64,000 bases of DNA from Prochlorococcus marinus str. MIT 9302 (GCF_000759975.1 NZ_JNAM01000011.1:186001-250000); one strand, 5' to 3'; positions 1 through 10,736 are shown, counted from the first letter of the stretch. Numbers and translations: made by a program. The notes: generated by a model not told the origin, from the sequence alone.

Positions 1-651
1 AGCCCCTGCTAGATATTGATCATCATTATATCTTCTTGGCATTACATAGAAATCTACAAAAGACATTGCAACAAATAAGACAGTTCCAAATCCTGCAATT
101 ATCAATTCAAGTCCTGAACCTCCAAAAACTCCTGGAGCAAAGAAACCTCCAATTATTTGGACAAACATTGCTATGAGAAGACCTATTAAACCGAGGCCAA
201 CAACTCCACTTAATGCTTGACCAACACTATCGCTCATTCTTTGACCAGTGTAAGAGGCAATAACGAAAGTTATACCTGTAGCTAATGCAGCTGTTCCGAC
301 AGAACCAATACCTATTGTTCCTATTGCTAGAGCAACTATTCCGCTTAATGTAAATCCGGTTAGCAAACTAAATCCCGTTAGTAAAGGCAATGCCTTTGCA
401 TTATTTGCATTATTAGCAGCGCTTGTGGCTATAAAAAACAAAATCAATTCTGCAATTAAAGCTACTATTGAGAGAGGCTGGAAAAGTCCAGGATTTGTTG
501 CTATCAGTGAGACACCTGCTAAAACACCTAAGGAAGTTAGCACCATACCCCCACCCACGTAAGGTAGAGCTTTTTGAACAACATTAGGTCCAACAATCGA
601 GCTGGTTTGAGCTTCACGAATAGCTTGATTAAAATTACTACTTGCTGGCAT
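1..651 (-). CDS. Bax inhibitor-1 / YccA-like integral membrane protein (3' end outside window)
   Basis: The minus-strand frame opens with ATG at 651 and stays open to the window edge, so 217 codons are visible and the C-terminus is missing. The product begins MPASSNFNQAIREAQTSS and then runs through about seven hydrophobic segments separated by very short loops. Near the visible end it reads MPRRYNDDQYLAGA. This layout fits the Bax inhibitor-1/YccA family, whose bacterial members are membrane proteins that in E. coli associate with the FtsH protease. The family call comes from composition and topology rather than a catalytic motif, and the physiological role here is unknown. Confidence 0.72.
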   Translation of the reverse strand, partial: MPASSNFNQAIREAQTSSIVGPNVVQKALPYVGGGMVLTSLGVLAGVSLIATNPGLFQPLSIVALIAELILFFIATSAANNANNAKALPLLTGFSLLTGFTLSGIVALAIGTIGIGSVGTAALATGITFVIASYTGQRMSDSVGQALSGVVGLGLIGLLIAMFVQIIGGFFAPGVFGGSGLELIIAGFGTVLFVAMSFVDFYVMPRRYNDDQYLAGA

Positions 652-724
652 TTTTATAATTAAATATGATTTTATTCTACTTGATTTTTAAAATTTCAGG
701 GTACGGATCACCAGAGTTATAAAT

Positions 725-1681
725 TTATTGATAACCCTCAATAATTCTTTGAACTAAAGGATGACGAACTACATCTTCAACAGTTAAATAACAAAATTTT
801 ATCCCTTCAGTTTCATAGAAAATTCTTGATGCTTCTATAAGACCGCTTTCCTGATTTTTTTTTAAATCAATTTGTGTAATATCTCCGTTAACTACCATTT
901 TTGATCTCTCACCTAATCTAGTTAAAAACATTCTCATTTGAGAGCAAGTTGTATTTTGTGCTTCATCTAAGATAACCAAAGAGTTATCTAAGGTTCTGCC
1001 TCTCATAAATGCTAAAGGTGCAACTTCAATAATTCCTTTATCTACTAACGAATTTGTTCTATCAAACCCAAAGATACTATGTAAAGAATCAAATAGGGGT
1101 CTTAAATATGGATCTACTTTTTGTTGCAAATCGCCAGGCAGAAATCCCAAACTTTCACCAGCTTCTACGGCTGGTCTGGTTAGAACAATTTTTTCAATTT
1201 TTTTCTCGTTCAGTAGTCTTGCTGCGCAAACAGTTGCCAAAAATGTCTTACCAGTTCCAGCAGGACCAATTGCGAAGGTAAGATCAAAATTTTCAATTGA
1301 TTCAACATATTCTTTTTGCCTTATAGTTCTTGGTCTTAAATATCTTCCTTCTTTGGAACGCGCAAGAACTTTTTTCCCAAGTGCAGCATGCGAAGATGAC
1401 TCTCCCATATTTAAAGAACTTAAAGCCGCTTTAAGATCTACCTCTGGCACTTCTAAACCTTGCTCCCAAATTGGTCTTGTCAGCTCTACTAATGCTGATG
1501 CCCTCTCAATCTTAGATATAACTCCGTTCATCTCAAGTTGTAAGCCTCTTATAGTTAGAGAAACTCCCGTTAAAGACTCAAACTTTTTTAAGAAAGAATT
1601 CCCTGGTCCAGATAATGCTGTAGCAGCATCTGAGCTCGGCAAATCTATTGTGAAGTGACCAGTTTTGGAAACTTCCTTCAT
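725..1681 (-). CDS. phoH: PhoH family ATPase
   Basis: The 318-residue product has a Walker A motif GPAGTGKT at residues 139-146 and a Walker B motif VILDEAQN at about 236-243, followed by the family's TRLGERSKMVVNGD segment. About 110 residues before the ATPase core resemble the small RNA-binding-like N-terminal part found in PhoH proteins. PhoH proteins are cytoplasmic ATPases linked to RNA metabolism, and in some bacteria to phosphate starvation. Their substrate is not settled. The start is an ATG at 1681. The gene lies 36 bases downstream of rpsP on the same strand, and with ffh further upstream it probably forms one transcript. Confidence 0.93.
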   Translation of the reverse strand: MKEVSKTGHFTIDLPSSDAATALSGPGNSFLKKFESLTGVSLTIRGLQLEMNGVISKIERASALVELTRPIWEQGLEVPEVDLKAALSSLNMGESSSHAALGKKVLARSKEGRYLRPRTIRQKEYVESIENFDLTFAIGPAGTGKTFLATVCAARLLNEKKIEKIVLTRPAVEAGESLGFLPGDLQQKVDPYLRPLFDSLHSIFGFDRTNSLVDKGIIEVAPLAFMRGRTLDNSLVILDEAQNTTCSQMRMFLTRLGERSKMVVNGDITQIDLKKNQESGLIEASRIFYETEGIKFCYLTVEDVVRHPLVQRIIEGYQ

Positions 1682-1717
1682 CTAGTTGTTGTATAAGAAT
1701 AAAAATTTATCAAACCA

Positions 1718-2062
1718 CTAGCTTTCAGCTTCATTACTATCATTTTCTTCGTCTTTGGTTTTAGCTTTAGCTAATTTTTCCTTCTCTAACTTTGCCTTAC
1801 CAATAGCGATAGAAGGTCTTTCTATCTTTTCTAATAACCCTCCCTTTTCTAATAATGTCCTTACAACATCAGTTGGCTGAGCACCCTGAGTAAGTCTTGT
1901 TCTTAAAGCTTCTGTGTCAAGCCTAGTTTCCTTAGTTCTAGGGTTATAAAAACCTAGTTCTTGTAGAGGTCTACCATCTCTTCTGGAAGTACTATTGCAT
2001 GCAACAATTCTGAAACTTGCCTCTTTTTTCTTTCCAAAGCGCTTAAGGCGCAGTTTAATCAT
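1718..2062 (-). CDS. rpsP: 30S ribosomal protein S16
   Basis: The 114-residue product begins [20 protein letters not shown], the typical S16 N-terminus, followed by the conserved GFYNPRTKE segment. S16 binds 16S rRNA and is needed for assembly of the small subunit. The protein is longer than the minimal S16 of about 80 residues because of a charged Lys/Glu-rich tail after about residue 85, which cyanobacterial S16 proteins often carry. The gene lies between ffh upstream and phoH downstream, all on the minus strand with short gaps, so the three are probably co-transcribed. Confidence 0.97.
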   Translation of the reverse strand: MIKLRLKRFGKKKEASFRIVACNSTSRRDGRPLQELGFYNPRTKETRLDTEALRTRLTQGAQPTDVVRTLLEKGGLLEKIERPSIAIGKAKLEKEKLAKAKTKDEENDSNEAES

Positions 2063-2116
2063 CTTAAATCAATGCGTTTTTTATAATAATATCATTGAAA
2101 GGTAAAAATTTAGAAA

Positions 2117-3541
2117 CTATAAATCAGCAAACCCTTTTTTCTTCTTATTATTTTTTTGTTTTTTCATTGGTTTATTACCACTAATACCTCCCATTCCTGG
2201 CATTCCTCCCATTCCTGGCATTCCTCCCATTCCTGGCATTCCTCCGTTGGACATTTGTTTCATGAAGCCTCTCATTCTTTGAAAATCAGCTAATACTTTA
2301 TCTACATCTTTTGCTTCATAACCACTACCCTGAGCAATTCTTTGTCTTCTTGAGGGCTGAGCAGCAAGAACTTCAGGTTTCTGTTTCTCCTGAATAGTCA
2401 TCGAAGAAATCATAGATTCTATTTTCTTTAGTTGATCTTCTCCATCTTTAATCATCCCATCATCAATTTTATTCATTCCAGGAATCAATTTAATCAATCC
2501 TCCAAGTGATCCCATCCTCTTAATTAATCTCATTTGCTTAACAAAATCATTAAAATCAAAAGTCGCTTCTTGAAGTTTCTTTTGCATAGCTTCTGCATCA
2601 GCAAGTTCAACTTCTTTTTGAGCTTTTTCAACAAGTGTCAATACATCACCCATGCCTAAAATTCTGCTAGCCATTCTCTCTGGATGAAATGGTTGCAGTG
2701 CCTCTATTTTTTCACCTACTCCTATAAATTTGATTGGTTTACCACTTATTTTTCTTATTGATAATGCAGCCCCTCCTCTTGAGTCTCCATCCAACTTAGT
2801 TAGTATCGCTCCTGAAATTCCTACTTTTTCATGAAATGACTTTGTTAAGTCAGCAGCTTCTTGCCCAATCATAGAATCAACAACAAGCAAAACTTCATCA
2901 GGATTAGAAACTTCTTTTATTCGTACCATTTCACTCATCATGGAATCATCAATTTGCAATCTTCCTGCGGTGTCAATAATTATCGAATTAAAATCATTTT
3001 CACTAGCAAAATTCAATGCGTCCTTTGCTATTTCTTCTGGTTTGCTATTTTTTTCTTGAGCTGAAAAAACTTCCAAGTCATATTGACTTCCCAATGTTTG
3101 AAGCTGCTCTACAGCTGCTGGTCGATAAATATCTGCAGCTACTAAAAGAACTTTTTTATCTTTTTCCTTCAAATAAAGGCCTAATTTTCCTGTAGCAGTT
3201 GTTTTACCCGCTCCCTGAAGTCCAGCCATTAAAATAACTGTTGGACTATTTTCATTTTCGTTTAATGGAGAATTTTCATTCCCCATAATGTTAATCAATT
3301 CTTTATTTACAACTTCTATAAATTTTTGACCTGGGTTTACACCCCTAACTACCTCTTCTCCGATAGCTTTATCTTGGACATCTGATATAAACTCTTTGAC
3401 TACAGACAAACTAACATCTGCATCAAGGAGTGCTCTTTTTACCTGCTTCAAGGCATCGTTGATATTATTTTCACTAATTTTTGCTTCGCCTCTTAAACCC
3501 TTTACTGCGTCTTCAAAGCGTGATGAGAGTTCATCAAACAT
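2117..3541 (-). CDS. ffh: Signal recognition particle protein Ffh
   Basis: The 474-residue GTPase has an N-terminal four-helix domain, P-loop GLQGAGKT at 107-114, the DTAGR motif at about 190 and TKLDGD at about 249. A methionine-rich M domain follows from about residue 300 and binds 4.5S RNA and signal peptides. The protein pairs with the SRP RNA encoded at 30122-30217 and with the FtsY receptor to direct membrane proteins to the translocon. The C-terminus carries perfect GMPGMG repeats and then a Lys/Asn-rich tail ending KKKKGFADL. The DNA under the repeats is itself an 18-base tandem repeat. Confidence 0.97.
   Translation of the reverse strand: MFDELSSRFEDAVKGLRGEAKISENNINDALKQVKRALLDADVSLSVVKEFISDVQDKAIGEEVVRGVNPGQKFIEVVNKELINIMGNENSPLNENENSPTVILMAGLQGAGKTTATGKLGLYLKEKDKKVLLVAADIYRPAAVEQLQTLGSQYDLEVFSAQEKNSKPEEIAKDALNFASENDFNSIIIDTAGRLQIDDSMMSEMVRIKEVSNPDEVLLVVDSMIGQEAADLTKSFHEKVGISGAILTKLDGDSRGGAALSIRKISGKPIKFIGVGEKIEALQPFHPERMASRILGMGDVLTLVEKAQKEVELADAEAMQKKLQEATFDFNDFVKQMRLIKRMGSLGGLIKLIPGMNKIDDGMIKDGEDQLKKIESMISSMTIQEKQKPEVLAAQPSRRQRIAQGSGYEAKDVDKVLADFQRMRGFMKQMSNGGMPGMGGMPGMGGMPGMGGISGNKPMKKQKNNKKKKGFADL
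2187..2245. repeat. 18-bp tandem repeat inside ffh
   Basis: Three identical copies of an 18-base unit (CCTCCCATTCCTGGCATT on the plus strand) are followed by five bases of a fourth. They encode Met-Gly-Gly-Met-Pro-Gly repeats in the Ffh tail. Perfect identity at the base level suggests recent slippage rather than ancient protein constraint. Confidence 0.9.
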
Positions 3542-3588
3542 TATTTAAAAGTAATTTTAATTATTATAGATGATCTAGAAATTTATAC

Positions 3589-5694
3589 TTACAGGCCGCT
3601 TACAAAATCAACCAATTTCCATGATTTATTAGAAAAACCAAAAATATATTTAACTTTCAAAGGATTCAATGATGTTTCATTAACAAATTCTCCAGAGTTC
3701 TTTATTATTCTTTCTAAATAATTTAATTCAACTGAAACAACTATCCTAGACGAAGTTTGTGATTCCAAATCTATCTTCCGTATTTGGGAATTAATTTCTT
3801 TATAGATTCCTTTCTTGATATCATTTTTTCTTTCTTCGATTGTTCTATCAATCAGACCACTACTCACAATCTTGGAAAGATTAAGTTGATTCTTTCCAGC
3901 CAAATAATTACTTTTACTTAGAAGCCAAAAATTAATTAAATTTCTTATCTCTTCTAAAGAAGGTGAGGCTTGAGTGACTTCTTTGACTTGAAAGCTATTG
4001 ATAGCAATAGGTTTCTTAGTGCTAGACTTCAATTCATTTGCAGAGTCTTTTTTGATTTCTTTAATAATAACTTTCTCAATAACCTTTTGATTTTTATCTG
4101 CAGCTATTAATGGTTTATCCTCAAGAGTTTTATCTTGAACTGCATTTTTGAAATTATTTCTTAAAAATCCAATCCCAATACCAAATGCAAATAAGATCAA
4201 AAAAGAATAGAGATAAATTGAATAAGGTGAGAAACCATTAAACTCTTGATCCTTCAAAAATTCCCCAAAACCAAACTTTAATTCAGCAATTTTTTCAATT
4301 AAGTATCTATAAAACTCTATTGATTTATTCTTAAATATTTCCTCATTAAATTTATTTTCTTGTACATCAATCTTTTCATATTCTTGTTTTATTCCACCTG
4401 GCCAGGGCAATCTCCTTTCATCAGAATTGGCTGTATTACTATCAAAATCTTCAGTAATTTTTGTAGAAGATTCTTTTTTAATCTGTTGACTCTGAAGATT
4501 TAATTTGCTTGTAGTTTTATTTGTTTTCTTTTCTAATTTTTCAACAAATTCTTGAATTTCCCGATCTTCAAACCAAGAATCTAAATCTACGTCTTTTGAG
4601 TCAATATCTCTATAGCCAACTAAAACATCATTTTCTAACCAATTTTTACAAAAAATACATATAGCTTCTAACTTATTTCCTGGATAATTATTAAGCCAAT
4701 CTCTTAATTTTTCATCAGAACTGCTTGAGAACCTTGCAGAAGCCTGATCAATATCTGCCAAGAGCAAATCTAAACAACCAATAAGAGGCATAGAATCAAG
4801 GCCTGATAAATTTAGTTTCTTTAAAATTCTCCTTGCTTCAAATAATTTTTCAGGCTTTCTTCTCGAGAAACCAATTGCTGACAATGCTAGAAAAGCTAAA
4901 AATCCTGCTTCTAATGATCCCCTTTTTTGTAATTCAAGAAACAAATCTATCTGTTCTTGCACTGATAAATATGGTTTAATTTGCTGAAAAAAGACTTCAA
5001 ATTCTTGCTGATTTAGATAATCTCCATATTCAGATTTATTATTACCTTCCAAACCTCCTCTTTTAATTATTAGATTTTCCAACATATTTAAACCTTTTTT
5101 ATGTGACTCCTGATCACTTATATCCCTACTAAGTAGATCTAAAATCCTGTAAGGGAGAAGAGAAGCCAAGTCTTCTTCAAGTTCTTTCCTTAATTCACCA
5201 AGCTTTCCCATTCTTTGAAGAAGTTGTATACCTTCATGTAAAAAGTCTGCAGCGTTTGAATAAGATCTAAACTGTTGTTCTTGAATTGCAGAATCTCTAG
5301 CAGTTAAAGCAGCTAATAAAGTAAGATCGGCTTCTCTACTACTTCCTAAAGCTGGAGTTTGCGGGGGCTGTAAAGCTTTTCTTGTAATTTTGAAAGCTTC
5401 TTTTGGGGAACCTGATTCCCAAAGAAGTATTAACCCTGCTACTTCTCTATTTGAGGAAAACTCTAATCCAGATGCTCCATTTATTAACAAATTTTCGTAT
5501 TCTCTCCTACTTTCTGGATCTGTAAGCAAATCAGCGGTAAGGCGAAGCAACTCGGATCTTTGAGTTAAAACTTCATAAGTAAATCCTTCATCAGGCGTTT
5601 TGTCCAAACGTAATTGAAAAGCCCTTAATATTTCCTCAGATGATGCAGAGGGGGTTACGCCAATTAAACGAAAATGATCTAAAGGAAGTTCCAA
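3589..5694 (-). CDS. ftn2: Cell division protein Ftn2/ZipN (ARC6 homologue)
   Basis: The 701-residue protein has the Ftn2/ZipN/ARC6 layout. An N-terminal J-like region begins MELPLDHFRLIGVTPSASSE but lacks the HPD tripeptide. A long helical cytoplasmic region follows, then one membrane segment at about residues 488-510 (YSIYLYSFLILFAFGIGIGF). The C-terminal IMS-type domain contains a run near IRNLINFWLLSKSNYL and ends SNKSWKLVDFVSGL. In cyanobacteria this protein anchors FtsZ at the division site and recruits other divisome parts. Its partner FtsZ is encoded at 28956-30107. It lies 47 bases upstream of ffh on the same strand. Confidence 0.92.
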   Translation of the reverse strand: MELPLDHFRLIGVTPSASSEEILRAFQLRLDKTPDEGFTYEVLTQRSELLRLTADLLTDPESRREYENLLINGASGLEFSSNREVAGLILLWESGSPKEAFKITRKALQPPQTPALGSSREADLTLLAALTARDSAIQEQQFRSYSNAADFLHEGIQLLQRMGKLGELRKELEEDLASLLPYRILDLLSRDISDQESHKKGLNMLENLIIKRGGLEGNNKSEYGDYLNQQEFEVFFQQIKPYLSVQEQIDLFLELQKRGSLEAGFLAFLALSAIGFSRRKPEKLFEARRILKKLNLSGLDSMPLIGCLDLLLADIDQASARFSSSSDEKLRDWLNNYPGNKLEAICIFCKNWLENDVLVGYRDIDSKDVDLDSWFEDREIQEFVEKLEKKTNKTTSKLNLQSQQIKKESSTKITEDFDSNTANSDERRLPWPGGIKQEYEKIDVQENKFNEEIFKNKSIEFYRYLIEKIAELKFGFGEFLKDQEFNGFSPYSIYLYSFLILFAFGIGIGFLRNNFKNAVQDKTLEDKPLIAADKNQKVIEKVIIKEIKKDSANELKSSTKKPIAINSFQVKEVTQASPSLEEIRNLINFWLLSKSNYLAGKNQLNLSKIVSSGLIDRTIEERKNDIKKGIYKEINSQIRKIDLESQTSSRIVVSVELNYLERIIKNSGEFVNETSLNPLKVKYIFGFSNKSWKLVDFVSGL

Positions 5695-5809
5695 ACAAAT
5701 ATCCTATTAAAAAATTCTTTAGATAAATTTTATCAAGTTAAAAAAATTTTTCATAAGGTCATAGAGACTTATTAAAAAAATTCATGAAAATCGACCTTAA
5801 CGCCTTAGA

Positions 5810-6883
5810 ATGTCAACAAATCAAAACTTCATTAAGGTATTTTTCTTGGAAACACACGTAGAGAGAATCTCAAATCTTCAAGACATAAAACAAGCCAAAT
5901 TAGATCGAGAAACCGGATTATTTCTTTATGAAGATATGACCCTTGGACGAAGATTCGAAGATAAGTGTGCAGAAATGTACTATAGGGGAAAAATGTTTGG
6001 TTTCGTTCATTTATATAACGGACAGGAAGCTATTAGCACTGGAGTAATTGGTGCCATGAAAAAGAAACATGATTGGTTTTGTAGTACCTATCGTGATCAT
6101 GTCCATGCATTAAGTGCAGGGGTTCCCTCCTTTGAAGTGATGAGTGAACTTTTTGGTAAAGCTACAGGTTGTAGTAAAGGTAGAGGAGGGTCAATGCACT
6201 TATTTTCAAAAGAGCATCATTTGTTGGGAGGATATGCATTTATTGGAGAAGGAATTCCAGTTGCTTTAGGGGCAGCCTTTTCAAGTAAGTATAAAAAGGA
6301 AGTTGCTGGTAATAAAAGTAGTGATGCAGTAACTGCAGCATTCTTTGGAGATGGAACCTGCAATAACGGACAGTTTTTTGAATGCTTAAATATGGCCCAA
6401 TTATGGAAATTACCCATAATTTTTGTTGTGGAGAATAATAAATGGGCGATAGGTATGGCTCACGATAGAGCAACCAGCAATCCGGAAATCTGGAGAAAAG
6501 CCTCTGCTTTTGGGATGCATGGTGAGGAAGTTGATGGAATGGATGTTTTAGCAGTAAGAGGAGCAGCAGAAAGAGCAATTGAGAGAGCTAGAGCTGGAGA
6601 AGGACCAACTCTTCTAGAATGTTTAACTTACAGATACAGAGGACATTCTCTCGCAGATCCTGATGAATTAAGGTCAGAGAAAGAGAAAGAGTTTTGGGGA
6701 AAAAGAGATCCTATTAAGAAATTAGCTAGAGAAATTATTGATAGGAAATTCGCAACGGAAGAAGAATTAAAAAGTATTGAAAAGAAAATAGATGCAGAGA
6801 TATCAGAGTCCGTTAAAAATGCTTTAGAAGCACCTGAACCTCCTTCAGAGGAATTAACAAAATATATTTGGGCCGAAGATTAG
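5810..6883 (+). CDS. pdhA: Pyruvate dehydrogenase E1 component, alpha subunit
   Basis: The protein has the E1-alpha core: [20 protein letters not shown], the [10 protein letters not shown] and GKGGSMH-like GRGGSMHLF segments, and the thiamine diphosphate/Mg motif GDGTCNNGQ. It decarboxylates pyruvate and feeds the complex that makes acetyl-CoA. The E3 subunit candidate is lpdA at 15414-16853; no E1-beta or E2 gene lies in the window. The ATG at 5810 adds about 12 residues with no obvious conservation before [13 protein letters not shown], so a TTG at 5846 is an alternative start. The gene diverges from ftn2 and converges on the sigma factor with one base between them. Confidence 0.95.
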   Translation: MSTNQNFIKVFFLETHVERISNLQDIKQAKLDRETGLFLYEDMTLGRRFEDKCAEMYYRGKMFGFVHLYNGQEAISTGVIGAMKKKHDWFCSTYRDHVHALSAGVPSFEVMSELFGKATGCSKGRGGSMHLFSKEHHLLGGYAFIGEGIPVALGAAFSSKYKKEVAGNKSSDAVTAAFFGDGTCNNGQFFECLNMAQLWKLPIIFVVENNKWAIGMAHDRATSNPEIWRKASAFGMHGEEVDGMDVLAVRGAAERAIERARAGEGPTLLECLTYRYRGHSLADPDELRSEKEKEFWGKRDPIKKLAREIIDRKFATEEELKSIEKKIDAEISESVKNALEAPEPPSEELTKYIWAED

Positions 6884-6884
6884 A

Positions 6885-7826
6885 TTAAATACCGCTAGGT
6901 AATTTTCTAGTTAAATTTCTTAATTTCCTCAATGCCTTAAGTTCTACTTGTCTTACTCTCTCTCTAGAAACTTCTAGTAATCTTCCTATTTCAGCAAGTG
7001 TATGTCTCTCATTTCCGTCTAGTCCAAACCTTAATTTAAGAACATGTTGCTCTTGCTCGCTTAAATGACTTAACCACTTCCCAAGTTGTTCTTGATGCAT
7101 TTTCTGCTCAACTTGGTCTAAAGGCTCTTCATTATTACTATCTGCAATCAAATCACCTAAAAAGCTGCGACCATCATCTCCATTAACTGGAGCATCTAAA
7201 CTACTTGTTGATAGAGCTTGTCTTAAAACAGAATCTAATTCTTCCACATCAATTTGCATTTCTTCTGCAATTTCAATTCTGCTTGGCATCGCACCAAGCT
7301 TATGTGCCAAATCCCTACTAACTTTTCGTATAGAGGCTAATCTTTCGCTCAAATGAACTGGTAAACGGATCGTTCGTGATTGGCATGCAATTGCTCTTGT
7401 CATACTTTGTCGAATCCACCAAAAAGCATATGTAGAGAACTTATATCCTCTTGTCGGATCAAATTTTTCAACAGCCCTCTCCAAACCAAGAGAACCTTCT
7501 TGAACTAAATCAAGAAGTTCTAGTCCTTTGCCCTGGTATTTTTTTGCCACACTTACAACTAATCTTAAATTTGCTTTCATCATTCTCTCTTTTGCTCTTC
7601 TACCAACTTTTATTGTCCTTTTTTGATGATTTGAAAATTCTTTAGTTTTTTCATTTAATTGGCCATCTTCTGTAAGAAGCATCATCTTTTGGACTTGATT
7701 ACCCAATTCAATCTCTTCAGCAGGTGTTAACAAAGGGACTCTCCCAATATTTTGCAAATACCAACTTATAGGATCATTACTTCTCCTTTTTTGGGGTTTT
7801 GATTGTACTGGTATTGATGAAACCAT
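6885..7826 (-). CDS. Group 2 (RpoD-like) RNA polymerase sigma-70 factor
   Basis: The 313-residue protein has region 1.2 ([17 protein letters not shown]), region 2 with [17 protein letters not shown] and YAFWWIRQ, region 3, and a region 4 helix-turn-helix containing [19 protein letters not shown]. The long acidic region 1.1 of the primary sigma factor is absent. This is the pattern of cyanobacterial group 2 sigma factors, which replace SigA under stress, nutrient or light-dark shifts. The exact Sig letter cannot be assigned from sequence alone. The 140 bases upstream (7827-7966) hold no gene and should carry its promoter. Confidence 0.93.
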   Translation of the reverse strand: MVSSIPVQSKPQKRRSNDPISWYLQNIGRVPLLTPAEEIELGNQVQKMMLLTEDGQLNEKTKEFSNHQKRTIKVGRRAKERMMKANLRLVVSVAKKYQGKGLELLDLVQEGSLGLERAVEKFDPTRGYKFSTYAFWWIRQSMTRAIACQSRTIRLPVHLSERLASIRKVSRDLAHKLGAMPSRIEIAEEMQIDVEELDSVLRQALSTSSLDAPVNGDDGRSFLGDLIADSNNEEPLDQVEQKMHQEQLGKWLSHLSEQEQHVLKLRFGLDGNERHTLAEIGRLLEVSRERVRQVELKALRKLRNLTRKLPSGI

Positions 7827-7966
7827 TTTTATGACCTGATTAGGTACTAAAACTCTCCTACATTTTTTTGTAAACAGCCAAATATTTAATGCCCGCTTCA
7901 GATTTCAGGTAACATTTGTGTATTTATGTGTTTAAAACTAAAAATAACTCTCTTAAATTGTTTCTT

Positions 7967-9532
7967 TCAAGATATTTGTCTCATTTTTCTATTTCTCATT
8001 AATTTTGATAATTCATCACCAATAGCAGAAGCATTTGACCCAGTTTTAGACTTTGATGCAGCAAATGAATGTAAAAGTACGTATTTAGCAAAAAAATCAG
8101 TCGTTATATTTTTACAAAAGGTCAAATCAATCGCAGCACTGCCAGCTACAAATCCAGATAAAAGATCACCTAATCCAGCTCTAGCTGTCTGGGAATCAGT
8201 CCCAAAAAGTTGCCAAGCTTTTTTATTGTCAGCAACTATGCTATTTGCTCCCTTTAACAAAACACTAATATTAAATTCTTTTGCCGCATTAAGAGCTAGT
8301 CCAACACTACTTTCAGATTTAATATTGGGGAATAACCTTAAAAACTCTTTGCTATGAGGTGTAATCCATGTTTTAGACTCTCTCTCTAAAAAGAATTTTG
8401 ATCCTAATTTAGATTCGGAAATTCTGTTAAGTGCATCCGCATCCAATATCAATAATCCTTCAAAATCAATAAGGTAGTCTTTTGATTTTTGCCAATCATC
8501 ACTGTCAATGCCTATTCCTGGACCTACAACTAATGAATCAAATGCACTTAAATCAATATTCTTTAATGCACTTAATAATGATGCATTTCCATTTTGATTA
8601 CATTGCATAGTTCCTTTTAAAACTATTTCTGGGGCAACTTGCCAAATAGATTCAGCAACTATTCCAGGGAGGACCGCAGAGATAAATCCTGCTCCACTTG
8701 CTATGGCCCCTTTTAATGCCAAGTATGCAGCACCAGGATATTTTTCACTTCCGGCTATTAGTAATGTTCTACCTCTTTGATATTTGTTCGAATTTTTTGG
8801 TAAAGAAGGTAAATCAATATTTTTTATATCTTTGTAAGTAACCTTAAAAATCTTTTTATCAACATTGGACAATTTACTAATAGGTACCCCAACATCTATA
8901 TGGTGCAATTCTCCAATAAAAGGTAAAGCAGAATCTTGAGTCAACCCAATCTTATAAAGACCAATAGCCAAGGTATAGTCTGCCTTTACTGCGTCATCTA
9001 AAAAAGGCTCTCCTTTATCAGGACATAATCCTGTTGGAATATCAATACTTATTACTTTTCCAGATTTTTTATGAAATTTTTGATTAAACACTTTAATTAA
9101 TTTTTCATCAACTTTTCTTGTCTGATTATTACCAAAAACTGCATCAATCCAAAGCTCTTTTCCATTTGCATCAGGAGGCTCTACTAATTTTGTGACACCA
9201 ATAGATGTAAGATAATTAAGGTGGTTATTTGTTAATGTTTTTTTGATCGGGAATGGACACCATACCTGAACATAAAAACCTTTCAAAAAAAGCTCTCTAG
9301 CTATTACTGCACCATCACCACCATTATGCCCAGGACCTATAAAAACAGTTATTCCATGCTTGAGAAGAGGTTTCTTTTTTAAGAGCCATCTACTAATTTG
9401 GATACCAGCTTTTTCCATCAATGCTTCTTGTGGCATTCCATCAGAAAACATTTCTTTCTCTAATATCAACATTTGCTTTGAATCAACAATTAAATGTTCA
9501 GAGTCAATTGTTGGCCATACAATTTCATTCAT
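7967..9532 (-). CDS. nnr: Bifunctional NAD(P)H-hydrate epimerase / ADP-dependent dehydratase
   Basis: The 521-residue fusion repairs hydrated NADH and NADPH. The N-terminal YjeF epimerase half (about 1-230) contains FIGPGHNGGDGAVIAR. The C-terminal dehydratase half (about 245-510), a ribokinase-like fold, contains LLIAGSEKYPGAAYLA, SLVVGPGIG, LILDADALN, WITPHSKEF and the AGLGDLLSG nucleotide-binding motif. The length matches full bifunctional proteins such as E. coli YjeF/Nnr. The start is an ATG at 9532, and mnmA diverges from it 46 bases away. Confidence 0.95.
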   Translation of the reverse strand: MNEIVWPTIDSEHLIVDSKQMLILEKEMFSDGMPQEALMEKAGIQISRWLLKKKPLLKHGITVFIGPGHNGGDGAVIARELFLKGFYVQVWCPFPIKKTLTNNHLNYLTSIGVTKLVEPPDANGKELWIDAVFGNNQTRKVDEKLIKVFNQKFHKKSGKVISIDIPTGLCPDKGEPFLDDAVKADYTLAIGLYKIGLTQDSALPFIGELHHIDVGVPISKLSNVDKKIFKVTYKDIKNIDLPSLPKNSNKYQRGRTLLIAGSEKYPGAAYLALKGAIASGAGFISAVLPGIVAESIWQVAPEIVLKGTMQCNQNGNASLLSALKNIDLSAFDSLVVGPGIGIDSDDWQKSKDYLIDFEGLLILDADALNRISESKLGSKFFLERESKTWITPHSKEFLRLFPNIKSESSVGLALNAAKEFNISVLLKGANSIVADNKKAWQLFGTDSQTARAGLGDLLSGFVAGSAAIDLTFCKNITTDFFAKYVLLHSFAASKSKTGSNASAIGDELSKLMRNRKMRQIS

Positions 9533-9578
9533 AATGAGTACAAAGCAATTGAAGTACTGTTCAAAAATTTAAACTTCC

Positions 9579-10736
9579 ATGTTAAAGACACAAAAGGATA
9601 AAAAATTAGAGAACTTTTTTTCTTCTAATAATAAAACTAAAAAGAAGAAAAATATTATTGTAGGTCTTTCTGGTGGCGTAGATAGTTCCCTTTCAGCTGC
9701 TCTTCTCGTAGAAAGAGGCTGGAATGTTGAGGGACTAACTCTTTGGCTAATGAAAGGACAAGGCTCCTGTTGTTCTGAAGGATTAGTAGATGCTGCTGGC
9801 CTTTGTGAAGATTTGGGAATTAACCATAAAATAATAGACTCAAGAGAAATTTTCGAAAGAGAGGTAATTAAAAAAACTACTGAAAGCTATGAGAAAGGAT
9901 TCACTCCACTTCCATGTTCGATGTGCAACAAGAATGTGAAGTTTGAAGAGATGCTCAATTACGCAATAAGCAAAAAAGACTTTACCCATATTTCTACCGG
10001 ACATTACGCAAGGATAAAAAAATCATCTTATGCTAAAACACTTGATTGCAAGAGCCTTGTATTTAAGGAATTCCTTCTTCTTAGAGGTGCTGACGAAAAC
10101 AAAGACCAAAGTTATTTTCTTTATTCTCTTTCTCAAGAAGTACTAAGCAGATTAGAATTTCCTCTTGGTGAAATGAAAAAAGAAGAAACAAGAAAGGAAG
10201 CCCTCAGATTAGGCCTTAGAACTGCTCAAAAACCAGAAAGTCAAGATTTATGTTTAGTTGAACATTATGGATCAATGCAGATATTTATCGACAAACACAT
10301 AGAACCCAAAGAAGGAGAAATTGTGCATGTAAATGGGAAAGTCCTTGGGACGCACAATGGAATTCAGCACTTTACGGTAGGTCAGAGAAAAGGGTTGGGC
10401 ATTGCTTGGCCGGAACCACTATATGTAAAAAGTTTAGACAGGGTAAAAAACATAGTTTATGTAGCAGACAAAAGTGATCTATTTAATAAGGAAGCAATAA
10501 TTATTAAGGTTAACTGGGTTTCAATCGAAGAACCTGAGAAAGAGATAGAAGTAGAAGCACAAATCAGATATAGAAGTAATCCAGTAAAAGGTACATTAAT
10601 ACCTTTGAAAAATTTAGATAATACAACTACAACATTTAAATTAATTTTTGAAGAAAGTCAAAGTTCGGTAACGCCCGGACAAGCTGCAGTTTTTTATAAA
10701 GGAGAAATTTTATTAGGTGGTGGATTAATTAGTTAA
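9579..10736 (+). CDS. mnmA: tRNA-specific 2-thiouridylase MnmA
   Basis: The 385-residue enzyme adds sulfur to uridine 34 of Lys, Glu and Gln tRNAs. The PP-loop [10 protein letters not shown] lies near residue 29. The two catalytic cysteines are in the family contexts [11 protein letters not shown] and SQDLCLVE, and STGHYARI and GQRKGLGI are also present. The first 26 or so residues are Lys/Asn-rich and look like a lineage-specific extension. The 3' end overlaps the convergent lnt gene by 8 bases. Confidence 0.96.
   Translation: MLKTQKDKKLENFFSSNNKTKKKKNIIVGLSGGVDSSLSAALLVERGWNVEGLTLWLMKGQGSCCSEGLVDAAGLCEDLGINHKIIDSREIFEREVIKKTTESYEKGFTPLPCSMCNKNVKFEEMLNYAISKKDFTHISTGHYARIKKSSYAKTLDCKSLVFKEFLLLRGADENKDQSYFLYSLSQEVLSRLEFPLGEMKKEETRKEALRLGLRTAQKPESQDLCLVEHYGSMQIFIDKHIEPKEGEIVHVNGKVLGTHNGIQHFTVGQRKGLGIAWPEPLYVKSLDRVKNIVYVADKSDLFNKEAIIIKVNWVSIEEPEKEIEVEAQIRYRSNPVKGTLIPLKNLDNTTTTFKLIFEESQSSVTPGQAAVFYKGEILLGGGLIS

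Noticed and set aside
7926-8357. A 143-codon plus-strand ORF
   Set aside because: It lies antisense to the well-supported dehydratase half of nnr and has no recognisable domain.
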